Below are positions 1-6,323 of a stretch of DNA of 18,325 nt, piece by piece. The position numbers and the translations under genes were made by a program. Location: the NCBI GenBank assembly GCA_900551555.1, contig URWC01000019.1, positions 1 through 18,325 of the forward strand, written 5' to 3'. The DNA comes from an uncultured Collinsella sp. Its GTDB lineage: Bacteria; Actinomycetota; Coriobacteriia; Coriobacteriales; Coriobacteriaceae. A model generated the notes under the pieces. That model was not told where the DNA came from. It saw only the letters and a list, made by a program, of their open reading frames with translations, and did no database searches. Position 1 is the first letter of the stretch. Every line of letters starts with the position of its first letter.

Positions 1-65
1 CAGTTTGGTAGCGCGCCTGCTTTGGGAGCAGGATGTCGCAGGTTCAAATCCTGTCGTCCCGACCA
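1..65 (+). tRNA. tRNA-Pro (anticodon UGG), 5' end cut by window edge
   Basis: The anticodon arm is CCTGC-TTTGGGA-GCAGG, which puts anticodon TGG at the loop centre. It is followed by a T arm (GCAGG-TTCAAAT-CCTGT), a 3' acceptor strand and an encoded CCA ending at base 65. About the first dozen bases (most of the 5' acceptor strand and start of the D arm) lie outside the window. It is six bases from the next tRNA, so the two are probably co-transcribed. Confidence 0.93.
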
Positions 66-71
66 TATCTT

Positions 72-145
72 GCGGGCGTAGTTCAATGGTAGAACCCCAG
101 CCTTCCAAGCTGATGACGCGGGTTCGATTCCCGTCGCCCGCTCCA
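72..145 (+). tRNA. tRNA-Gly (anticodon UCC)
   Basis: A complete cloverleaf can be drawn. Acceptor GCGGGCG pairs with CGCCCGC, the D arm contains TTCAATGGTAGAA, the anticodon loop is CTTCCAA (anticodon TCC), and the T arm is CGGGTTCGATTCCCG. The discriminator is T and CCA is encoded. It follows tRNA-Pro directly and is followed by a terminator, so this is the end of a tRNA operon. Confidence 0.95.
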
Positions 146-156
146 TAGGATAGTTT

Positions 157-193
157 AAACGGCTTTGGCTCCTTTTGGTGCCAGAGCCGTTTT
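157..193 (+). terminator. Rho-independent terminator of the tRNA operon
   Basis: AAACGGCT pairs with AGCCGTTT and, past a T.G pair, TGGC pairs with GCCA, around a 10-base loop. The run TTTT (190-193) follows. It lies 11 bases after tRNA-Gly. The A-run before the stem means it could also work in the other direction. Confidence 0.85.
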
Positions 194-226
194 CATATAC
201 ATGCCGGGACCCCACATCCCCTCCTA

Positions 227-293
227 AGTTGCGGTGAAATACGGACTGTCTTTTGGCTTTTATGGCCCATGTAGTCCGTATTTCACCGCAACT
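227..293. repeat. Long inverted repeat, copy 1 (21-base perfect arms)
   Basis: The left arm 227-247 contains GTTGCGGTGAAATACGGACT. The right arm 273-293 is its exact reverse complement, with a 25-base loop between. The same 21-base arm, again as an inverted pair, occurs at 1509-1575 on the other side of the gene at 458-1480. The rest of the 146-457 gap holds the tRNA terminator, this repeat and an 11-base-period duplication of AGCTTTTGG at 388-407; I see no gene in it. The hairpin could be a terminator without a T run or a dispersed palindromic repeat (REP/MITE-like). I recall similar repeats in Collinsella intergenic regions but cannot verify that here. Confidence 0.9.
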
Positions 294-457
294 ATTTGTA
301 AGGTTGGATTTTGATGCCGTTGGGAGGATCGTAGCGACCGTCTACCGAGAGTGGAAATATTTTTTGAAGCTCTGACCTGCGACGTCAAGCTTTTGGTCAG
401 CTTTTGGCAAGGCCTGCGGACGGAAGCATGCGATAGCGTAATGGTATTCTCTCCGCC

Positions 458-1480
458 GTGATGGTTATGGGGTTGGCCATGCTCGATAAAGGCAAACATT
501 TTCCGCAGTCCTATGCAAGGATGTTATTCTCGGCCGTTGGAATTCATCAAGATGGACAGCTGCTTATAACAATTGATCCTTGGGATGAACGCCGTGCGCG
601 CGAGCTTATGCAGGTAGAGCTCATGCTTCGTCTTTACAACCATGTATATGCGGATCCGGTCTATTGGAATAATCTTGGGGTTGAAGATCGTATCTTTCAG
701 CTGGCATCCGCTATTGCGGTCGTTGAACCGGATGCTGTGTTTTGCGGAGCGACAGCAGCGCTGCTCTACGGCATCGGCTCGGCGTATACGCTTCTGGATA
801 AAGTGCAAGTGCTGCTGCCACGGTCTACAAGGCGTGATACGTATGAGTTCGTTGAATACAAGCGCTGGCGCCCGGGCGAAGTGTGGCGGCTTGGTCTGTT
901 TACACTGACGGATCCGTGTCGAACGGTTGTTGATATCGCGCGATCGAGCGCCTTTCGCTATGCGCTGGGTTATGTCGATGGCTTGGCCCGTGAGTACGAT
1001 GTCGAACGCGAAGAGCTGCGAGCATATGCGCAGGCAAATTGTCGAGGGCTGCATGGCATCGCGCGTGCTTTTGACGTTTTTGAGTGTATGGACGGCAGGT
1101 CAGACAATGGCGGCGAGTCTGAGGCGAGAGCAGCGATGATTCTCGCTGGGGTTGCCGCGCCCGAGCTTCAAGTTGAGATAACGCGACCGGGAAACGCTGG
1201 CTATTATCTAGCAGATTATGGCTGGCAGATGCCAGACGGCTCATGGACGCTGGCAGAGCTGCATGGGCTAGGCAAGTTTGAAGACGAGGCTCAAAATGAT
1301 CCAGAGCGGGCGGCGGCAAAAACGTATCGAGCGGCCCTCATGCGCGACGCGAACCTTCGCGCCATGGGCCACAACGTCATTCATTTCAAACTCTCGGACA
1401 CCTACGACGTAGAATCGTTCGGTGCCATGATGCGCGGTTACGGCATTCCGACAATAAAACCCTACGCCGACTCCCGATAG
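458..1480 (+). CDS. AbiEi-like / DUF559 (Vsr-fold nuclease-like) protein
   Basis: A protein of about 340 residues of unproven function. The middle (about 93-200) has the pattern of actinobacterial AbiEi-type proteins: a GATAALLYG segment, then TDPCRTVVDIAR and a helical stretch. The C-terminal part resembles DUF559/Vsr-fold nucleases: E222 (GESEAR), D253 (LADYGW), E268 and K273 (AELHGLGKFED), then MRDANLRAMGHNVIHF. These match the expected E...D...E-x-K order of a PD-(D/E)XK-like site, although the usual E-x-D-G reads ELHG here. The start is unsure: GTG 458, ATG 461, ATG 467 and ATG 479 are all in frame and none has a strong ribosome site; 479 has a weak GGGG before it. It is a lone gene flanked by matching inverted repeats. 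AbiEi proteins are antitoxins of abortive-infection systems, but no AbiEii partner is present, so a defence role is only inference. Confidence 0.75.
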   Translation: MMVMGLAMLDKGKHFPQSYARMLFSAVGIHQDGQLLITIDPWDERRARELMQVELMLRLYNHVYADPVYWNNLGVEDRIFQLASAIAVVEPDAVFCGATAALLYGIGSAYTLLDKVQVLLPRSTRRDTYEFVEYKRWRPGEVWRLGLFTLTDPCRTVVDIARSSAFRYALGYVDGLAREYDVEREELRAYAQANCRGLHGIARAFDVFECMDGRSDNGGESEARAAMILAGVAAPELQVEITRPGNAGYYLADYGWQMPDGSWTLAELHGLGKFEDEAQNDPERAAAKTYRAALMRDANLRAMGHNVIHFKLSDTYDVESFGAMMRGYGIPTIKPYADSR

Positions 1481-1508
1481 CGAAATCGTTCGCGGTCCAC
1501 CTTCAATA

Positions 1509-1575
1509 AGTTGCGGTGAAATACGGACTGTTGAGGCCTTTAAAGGCATGAAACAGTCCGTATTTCACCGCAACT
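1509..1575. repeat. Long inverted repeat, copy 2 (24-base perfect arms)
   Basis: The arms 1509-1532 and 1552-1575 are perfect reverse complements. Their outer 21 bases are identical to copy 1 at 227-293. The loop differs from copy 1 and contains its own 12-base palindrome GCCTTTAAAGGC (1536-1547). It sits between the convergent genes at 458-1480 (+) and 1591-2066 (-), where a bidirectional terminator would be useful. Confidence 0.92.
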
Positions 1576-1590
1576 CAGATGGGGATGGGG

Positions 1591-2066
1591 TTAGCTGCGG
1601 GGGCGGTGGCGGAGCTTGTCGATGGTGGAGTCGGTGCTTCGGCTGCGGGCTTCGGCGGCGCGGTCGCGGGCGTCGGCAGCGGTTTGGCGCTTGCGGCGGT
1701 AATCGATCATGCCTTGGATGATGGGCTTGCCAAAGCTCACGACATCATCGTTGTAGATGGCGGTACGGGCGGCAAGCAGACAGTCGGTAAAGTCCATATG
1801 CGTCTTGCCAAAGAGTTTGACGGCAAGGGCGACAACGGTGGCTCGTCGACCATGACGTCATCGAGCAGCTTGGTCATGGCCGTCGCAATCTCCACACGCG
1901 GGACCTTGTAGACGTCACGCAGCGTAACGGCGACGCGCGTGATGATCTCGGGGTAGACGCGAGCGGTGCGCGTGGCGATGACCTTGGCGGCGCGCGGTGA
2001 CAGGACCTCGTCGTCGTCAAGCAGGTAGCGTAGGATGACGGTCTCGTCGATGATGGTGCTACTCAT
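1591..2066 (-). pseudogene. PIN-domain (VapC-like) toxin, frameshifted
   Basis: The first reading frame starts at 2066 and encodes a clear PIN N-terminus: IIDETVILRYLLDDD, then SPRAAKVI and LRDVYKVPRVEI. Near 1836-1844 this frame loses similarity. The neighbouring frame carries on with TVVALAVKLF and the PIN C-terminal motif MDFTDCLLAAR...VVSFGKPI, ending at TAA 1591-1593. Restoring one base would give about 158 residues with a basic tail (about 115-158). PIN toxins are Mg-dependent RNases using 3-4 acidic residues. Here the usual D-T-N start reads D-E-T, and the Glu expected in the 'AEVVYVL' helix appears as Arg (TRVAVTL), so activity was perhaps lost before or alongside the frameshift. The start overlaps the antitoxin stop by 8 bases (ATGAGTAG). 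A sequencing error is the alternative to a true pseudogene. Confidence 0.8.
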
Positions 2067-2382
2067 GGATATCTACTTCCTCGGGACCCAAAATCGAATC
2101 GTCGCTTTCTGTGGCAAGGTATTCAATCCAGGCATTGCGCTCCTCGGAGCGGCGATTGGGGTCACCGTATGCTTTGAGCGATCCATAGGCGGCGGTGCCG
2201 TCCTTTGAGCGCACGGCGACCGGCTGAAAGGGGAGCTTGCGCATCAAAATGCTCTGCGCGACAAATAGACGGACGGCCTCGGCGAGCGATGTGCCCATGG
2301 CGTCGTAGAGATGTTCGGCATGCTGCTTGTCTTCCTCGCGAATGCGCACCTGCAGGATGGCTCGTTTTTGAGTCGATGACAT
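2059..2382 (-). CDS. RelB/DinJ-family antitoxin
   Basis: A 107-residue protein. The N-terminal part (about 5-50) fits the ribbon-helix-helix of RelB/DinJ antitoxins: a beta strand (AILQVRI), two helices containing AMGTSLAEAVRLFV, then KLPFQP, like the LPF of DinJ. The acidic C-terminus is the likely toxin-neutralising part. I chose the start at 2382 because AAGGGGG lies 6 bases upstream (2389-2395); the frame stays open to 2448 but the extra residues have no ribosome site. The stop overlaps the start of the PIN toxin, as expected for translational coupling. RelB/DinJ proteins usually pair with RelE/YafQ toxins, so the PIN partner is less common. The inverted repeat in its promoter suggests autorepression. 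Confidence 0.85.
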   Translation of the reverse strand: MSSTQKRAILQVRIREEDKQHAEHLYDAMGTSLAEAVRLFVAQSILMRKLPFQPVAVRSKDGTAAYGSLKAYGDPNRRSEERNAWIEYLATESDDSILGPEEVDIHE

Positions 2383-2437
2383 CACTGGCCCCCTTAATGA
2401 GCGTGCAATATAGTCGGTCAAATGCGGCATGTGCCGA

Positions 2438-2479
2438 TACTTGAGCATCTTATAACGATTACTTTATTTCGCTCAAGTA
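2438..2479. promoter_or_regulatory. Putative operator: 9-base inverted repeat at the antitoxin promoter
   Basis: TACTTGAGC (2438-2446) and GCTCAAGTA (2471-2479) are perfect reverse complements whose centres lie 33 bases apart, about three helical turns. The right arm covers the antitoxin -35 box and the left arm lies just beyond the -10 box. A third half-site ACTTGA occurs at 2491-2496. A ribbon-helix-helix antitoxin dimer on each arm is plausible; the binding itself is inferred. Confidence 0.55.
2449..2476 (-). promoter_or_regulatory. Predicted sigma70-type promoter of the toxin-antitoxin operon
   Basis: Read on the minus strand, TTGAGC (2471-2476) and TATAAG (2449-2454) are separated by 16 bases. 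Transcription would start near 2442, about 60 bases before the antitoxin ATG at 2382. Confidence 0.55.
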
Positions 2480-2492
2480 AATAACCATTAAC

Positions 2493-2520
2493 TTGAATAC
2501 AAGCGTAGTACATCTAAAAT
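2493..2520 (+). promoter_or_regulatory. Predicted sigma70-type promoter facing the formate hydrogenlyase operon
   Basis: TTGAAT (2493-2498) and TAAAAT (2515-2520) are separated by 16 bases. This is the best promoter-like pair I see in the 361-base gap before the operon. It would give a leader of roughly 280 bases before the first ATG (2810). Its -35 box overlaps the third ACTTGA half-site of the toxin-antitoxin operator. No FNR-like TTGAT-N4-ATCAA site was seen. Confidence 0.45.
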
Positions 2521-2605
2521 GAGAGCGCGTAAAAATCTCTGAGGCGTACGCATGTAATACACTCACCTTTATAGCTTCTAGAGAATAATTCCAACCTGCC
2601 AAAAC

Positions 2606-2631
2606 CCCTGCAATACACCCGTATTGCAGGG
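2606..2631. promoter_or_regulatory. Perfect 11-base hairpin/palindrome in the operon leader
   Basis: CCCTGCAATAC (2606-2616) and GTATTGCAGGG (2621-2631) pair fully around ACCC. No T run follows on the plus strand. On the minus strand GTTTT follows, so it could end transcription coming from the operon side, be an RNA element of the leader, or be a protein-binding palindrome. Part of the arm (CCCCTGCAA) recurs at about 2649-2657. Confidence 0.55.
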
Positions 2632-2730
2632 CCTATGCTCAAGTTTGCCCCCTGCAACTGCGTATATTTAACCTGTATATCGTTGGAGGAATTCTATCGA
2701 AGTGCCTGTTTCGCCGCATGCACTCGATAC

Positions 2731-2785
2731 GCCGATGCCGGACCACGGGCGGTCCGGGGCAACGTCGGCAGGGTCTCTCCGGCAT
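2731..2785 (+). promoter_or_regulatory. Leader RNA with competing stems upstream of the first operon gene
   Basis: GCCGA (2731-2735) can pair with TCGGC (2765-2769), enclosing a CCGGACC/GGTCCGG hairpin (2738-2744 with 2751-2757). Alternatively ATGCCGG (2735-2741) can pair with CCGGCAT (2779-2785), which destroys the first fold. The second partner lies eight bases before the ribosome site AGGAGGG. Mutually exclusive stems this close to a start suggest a possible riboswitch or attenuator, perhaps sensing a metal cofactor, but GC-rich DNA also produces such pairs by chance. Confidence 0.35.
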
Positions 2786-2809
2786 GGGATTCAGGAGGGA
2801 GTGAACAAC

Positions 2810-3328
2810 ATGGGCAATAAACGAGTCGTGGCTGATTCTTCACGCTGCATTGGGTGCCAAACCTGTATGGCGGCGTGCATCGAGGCACACGATATTCCCG
2901 GCAACATCGCCGCACCTCGCTTGCGCGTGACGCGTACGTACGAGATCTCCGCACCGGTGGCATGTCACCACTGCGAGGACGCTCCGTGCGCCAAGGCCTG
3001 CCCCACGGGTGCCTTGTTCTTTGATCCAAAGAACCATCGCATCGGCGTCAACGAGGACAACTGCATCGGCTGCAAGAGCTGCGTCATGGCCTGCCCCTTT
3101 GGCGCCGTGAGTGTGGCGACCACGCAGGTCCCCGTCTTGATGGGCGACGTGCGCGTGGGTTCGCAGACCAAGAGCTTCGTGCTCAAGTGCGACCTGTGCG
3201 TGGACCGTCCCGGCGGTCCGGCGTGTGCCGAGGCGTGCCCGACCAAGGGCCTCACCTTGGTAGACGAGGAGCGCCTGGCAGAACTGACTGCCGAGCGTGC
3301 CCGCGCCACCATCGAAAACGAGGCGTAG
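2810..3328 (+). CDS. hydN: HydN-like four-cluster [4Fe-4S] ferredoxin, formate dehydrogenase electron carrier
   Basis: A 172-residue polyferredoxin close in length to E. coli HydN (175). Sixteen cysteines form four [4Fe-4S] sites: C13/16/19/23, C52/55/60/64, C85/88/91/95 and C127/130/139/143. It is expected to move electrons between FdhF and the hydrogenase arm, and sits on the cytoplasmic side since no signal peptide is seen. I chose ATG 2810 because AGGAGGGA (2793-2800) is nine bases upstream and the ferredoxin fold starts at once. The frame is open upstream to GTG 2702, which has its own GGAGGA at 2685-2690, but the added 36 residues look like leader DNA. It is the first gene of the operon, 76 bases before fdhF. 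HycB is a close relative and could equally be the name. Confidence 0.87.
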   Translation: MGNKRVVADSSRCIGCQTCMAACIEAHDIPGNIAAPRLRVTRTYEISAPVACHHCEDAPCAKACPTGALFFDPKNHRIGVNEDNCIGCKSCVMACPFGAVSVATTQVPVLMGDVRVGSQTKSFVLKCDLCVDRPGGPACAEACPTKGLTLVDEERLAELTAERARATIENEA

Positions 3329-3365
3329 CCGGGCGGCCATACAGGCCCAACGATTGTCAAATACG

Positions 3366-3381
3366 TACCGATTAATCGGTA
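3366..3381. promoter_or_regulatory. 16-base perfect palindrome before fdhF
   Basis: TACCGATTAATCGGTA is its own reverse complement and lies 23 bases before the fdhF ATG, ahead of the ribosome site GGAAGGAGG (3391-3399). As RNA it would form a six-base stem around TTAA. It could be a regulator site or an mRNA-stabilising hairpin between hydN and fdhF. Confidence 0.4.
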
Positions 3382-3404
3382 GCAGAGAAAGGAAGGAGGG
3401 TGTC

Positions 3405-5627
3405 ATGGAGAAGCATAAAGTGATCTGCCCGTACTGCGGCGCCGGTTGCCAGTTTAACCTCCTGGTCCAAAACGGCCAGGTCGTGGGCACCGAACCGCTC
3501 AACGGCATCACCAACCAGAGCGAGCTGTGCCTTAAGGGCATGAGCGGCTACGACTTCATCAACGACACCAAGATCTTGACTCCTCGCGTACTGCACCCGA
3601 TGATCCGCCGCACTAAGGGCGCGGATCTTGAGCGCGTAAGCTGGGACGAGGCACTGGATTTCACCGCATCTAAGATGCAGGCCATAATTGACGAATATGG
3701 TCCTAACGCTGTCATGACCACCGGCTCTTCGCGAGGCGGCGGCAATGAGGCGAACTACGTCATGCAGAAGTTTACGCGTGCGTGCATCGGCACCCACAGC
3801 GTGGACAACTGCGCCCGTACTTGACACGGCCCTACTGTCCTCGGTCTGATGGACACGGTTGGTTCAGGTTGCATGTCATGCTCCATCCCCGGTATGGAGG
3901 ATGCGGGCTGCATTTTCCTCTTCGGCTATAACCCTGCCGATTCGCACCCCATCGTCGCAAGGCGTATCGTGCGAGCCAAAGAAAAGGGTTGCAAGATCAT
4001 CGTCGCCGATCCGCGCCATATCGAAACCGCGCGTATCGCCGATCTCTACCTTCCGATCAAGAACGGTTGCAACGTTGCGTTCCTCAACGCCTTTGCCAAC
4101 TGCTTGGTCAACGATGGCCTCTACGACAAGGAATTCGTCGCCGAGCATACGAACGGCTTTGACGAGTGGTGGGAGACCATCAAGAACTACACTCCCGAAT
4201 CCGTACAGGACATCACGGGTGTCGAGCCCGCGTTGATCCACCAAGCTGCCGAGATGTACGCCACGGCGAAGCCCTCTGCCATCATTGGCTGGGGCATGGG
4301 CGTATGCCAGCAGAAGCAGAACCTGAAGACGGTGCACACCATCGCCTCCATCGCCTGCGTTGCCGGCCAGATCGGCAAACCCAATTCCGGCCTCGCGCCC
4401 GTGCGTGGTCAGAACAACGTCCAGGGCTCCTGCGATATGGGCATGCTGCCCAACCTGTACCCTGGCTACCAGAAGGTCACCGACCCGGCTGTGCGTGCCA
4501 AGTTTGCCAAGGCTTGGGGCGTGCCCGAGGAAAAGCTCCCGCTCGAGGAGGGCTACAAGCTCACCGACCTGGGCCACCTGGTCGACGAGGGCAAGGTGCA
4601 CTGCTTCTACAACTACGGCGAGGACCCGGTGCAGACCGAGCCCGATTCGGCCGGTATGCGCAAGACGCTCTCCGAGCTGGATCTGTTCATTTGCCAGGAC
4701 ATCTTTATGACGCAGACGACCATGCTCGCCGACGTCATCCTGCCTGCCACCTCTTGGGGCGAGCACGAGGGTGTCTTTACCGCATCCGACCGTAGCTTCC
4801 AGCACTTTGACGCGGCCGTTCCGCCCAAGGGCGAGTGCCGTCACGACTGGGAGATCTTCGCGGACCTGTCTACGCGTATGGGTTACCCCATGCACTACGA
4901 CAACACCGAGCAGATCTGGAACGAGTGCATCAGCCTGTGCCCCAACTTTGTGGGCGCAACCTACGAGAAGATGGCTCCCGAGGGCGGTTACGCCCAGTGG
5001 CCGGTCAAGAGCACCGATGTGAACGACCACGGTACGCCCGACATGTTCGCTGGTGGCAAGTTCACCACCAAGGACGGCCGCGCCAACCTGATGGCGCACG
5101 ACTGGGAGGCGCCCTCCGAGCTTCCCGACGATGAGTACCCGCTCATTCTGTGCACCGTTCGCGAGGTCGGTCACTACAGCTGCCGCTCGATGACTGGCAA
5201 CTGCAAGACGCTGGCGCTGCTCGCCGACGAGCCCGGCTTTGTCCGCATGAATCCCGCGGACGCCCAGGCGCGCGGCATCAAGAACGGCGACATCGTCTCG
5301 ATTCACAGCCGCCGTGGCCAGGTATACAGCCGCGCCGACGTGAGCGACCGCATCAACAAGGGCACGGTCTATATGACCTACCAGTGGTGGATCGGCAAGT
5401 GCAACGAGCTGACCATTCACAAGGTCGACCCGGTCTCGCATACGCCCGAGGACAAGTTCTCCGCCTGCCAGGTCGACGCTATCGCCGACCAGGTCTGGGC
5501 TGAGGGCGAGGTGGAGCGTCAGTACACCGAGCTCAAGCAGGCTCTGGTGGACGCCGCCGCTCCCCAGGACGTTGAGCCCGGCGCCGCCAAGTTCGATGAC
5601 GAGACGCACGTGAACCAAATCGTGTAG
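3405..5627 (+). CDS. fdhF: Formate dehydrogenase H, selenocysteine-containing (TGA at 3822-3824 read as Sec)
   Basis: A 740-residue molybdopterin enzyme that oxidises formate to CO2 as the input side of formate hydrogenlyase. An in-frame TGA encodes residue 140 in the context CART-U-HGPTVLGL, the same position as Sec140 of E. coli FdhF. The N-terminal [4Fe-4S] ligands C8, C11, C15 and C42 and the electron-relay K44 are at E. coli positions too. His141 follows Sec, and R334 (APVRGQNN) corresponds to the formate-binding Arg. The molybdopterin-dinucleotide domain covers about 575-690, with GHYSCRSMTGNC and YMTYQWWIG close to the E. coli text as I recall it. A SECIS-like hairpin follows the TGA. 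A standard gene caller would split this gene at 3824. Selenocysteine machinery (selABCD) must lie elsewhere. The start has GGAAGGAGG six bases upstream. Confidence 0.96.
3822..3855 (+). promoter_or_regulatory. Sec codon TGA plus bacterial SECIS hairpin in fdhF
   Basis: TGA is at 3822-3824. After 11 bases TGTCC (3836-3840) pairs with GGACA (3851-3855). TC (3841-3842) then pairs with GA (3848-3849), leaving U3850 bulged and a loop of GGUCU (3843-3847). The E. coli fdhF element has the same 11-base spacing, a GGUCU loop and a bulged U, although there the bulge is on the 5' side. This is where SelB would dock. Confidence 0.85.
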
Positions 5628-5648
5628 TCCCGTTCTCGTTGGCTTTTT

Positions 5649-5691
5649 GGGCCGGGCGTCCCGTACGTTCGGGAGCCCGGCCCGTTATTTT
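5649..5691 (+). terminator. Strong hairpin with T-rich tail between fdhF and hyfA (possible attenuator)
   Basis: GGGCCGGGC (5649-5657) pairs with GCCCGGCCC (5675-5683), and after a bulged G, TCCCG (5659-5663) pairs with CGGGA (5670-5674). The loop has six bases and the tail is TTATTTT (5685-5691). It looks like an intrinsic terminator but hyfA follows in the same direction after 14 bases, with no obvious promoter between. Partial termination or mRNA processing that sets fdhF above the hyf genes is likely. Confidence 0.7.
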
Positions 5692-5705
5692 GAAAGGAAG
5701 TGGGG

Positions 5706-6323
5706 ATGAACCGCTTCATCGACATCAACCCGGAGAGGTGCATCGGCTGCGGAACATGCCAGTCCGCCTGTGCCGACGCCCACCGGATGCAGGGTCTTCA
5801 GGATACGCCGCGCTTGGCGCTCGTGAAGACCGGCGGTATTTCGGCCGCCCTTGCCTGCCACCATTGCGAGGGTGCCCCCTGCGCCGAGGTTTGCCCGGTG
5901 AATGCCATCGAGCACGATGGCGATCGCATCCACGTCAAGGAGCAGGAGTGCATCGGGTGCAGGCTGTGCGCCATCGCGTGCCCCTTCGGAGCCATCCATC
6001 CCGATGGCACGTCTTTCGCCGGTGTCGCAGGCATGTGCGACCCGACGCCTTCGTATCCTAAGTCCCTGAGCAGCCTGCTTACGTGGGCTCCTGGTCAGTA
6101 CACCTGCGCTGTCAAGTGCGACCTGTGCGCATTCGATCCGGACGGCCCGCATTGTGTGGCGGCGTGCCCTACCAAGGCGCTGACCGTCATGGGTGGCGCG
6201 GCCGATCGCGAGCTCGACGAGGCCAAGCGCCTGCGCTCGATCGAAAACGGTCCGGTCGTCGACGTTACCGCTGTGGCCCAGGGCCTGTCCGAGAAAGCAG
6301 AAGGGAGCGTAAACAATGGATAG
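5706..6323 (+). CDS. hyfA: Hydrogenase-4 component A, four-cluster ferredoxin
   Basis: A 205-residue polyferredoxin, the same length as E. coli HyfA as I recall it. Cysteines C12/15/18/22, C51/54/59/63, C82/85/88/92 and C138/141/150/154 make four [4Fe-4S] sites. A segment of about 35 residues (99-133) between the third and fourth sites sets it apart from the hydN-like gene at 2810. It should carry electrons from FdhF/HydN to the hydrogenase arm. I chose ATG 5706 over GTG 5700 because AAGGAAG (5694-5700) is five bases upstream of it. The stop overlaps the hyfB start by 8 bases (ATGGATAG), pointing to coupled translation. Confidence 0.9.
   Translation: MNRFIDINPERCIGCGTCQSACADAHRMQGLQDTPRLALVKTGGISAALACHHCEGAPCAEVCPVNAIEHDGDRIHVKEQECIGCRLCAIACPFGAIHPDGTSFAGVAGMCDPTPSYPKSLSSLLTWAPGQYTCAVKCDLCAFDPDGPHCVAACPTKALTVMGGAADRELDEAKRLRSIENGPVVDVTAVAQGLSEKAEGSVNNG

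Noticed and set aside
1579..1911. Gly/Ala-rich plus-strand reading frame
   Set aside because: It is antisense to the PIN toxin gene and has no recognisable domain or ribosome site.
2702..2809. A 36-residue N-terminal extension of the HydN-like protein from GTG 2702
   Set aside because: Although GGAGGA lies upstream, the spacing is long, the residues look like translated leader DNA, and ATG 2810 has a better ribosome site and matches the family length.
3405..3824. fdhF as a pseudogene split by a nonsense TGA
   Set aside because: The TGA is at the catalytic Sec position, sequence similarity continues in the same frame, and a SECIS-like hairpin follows.
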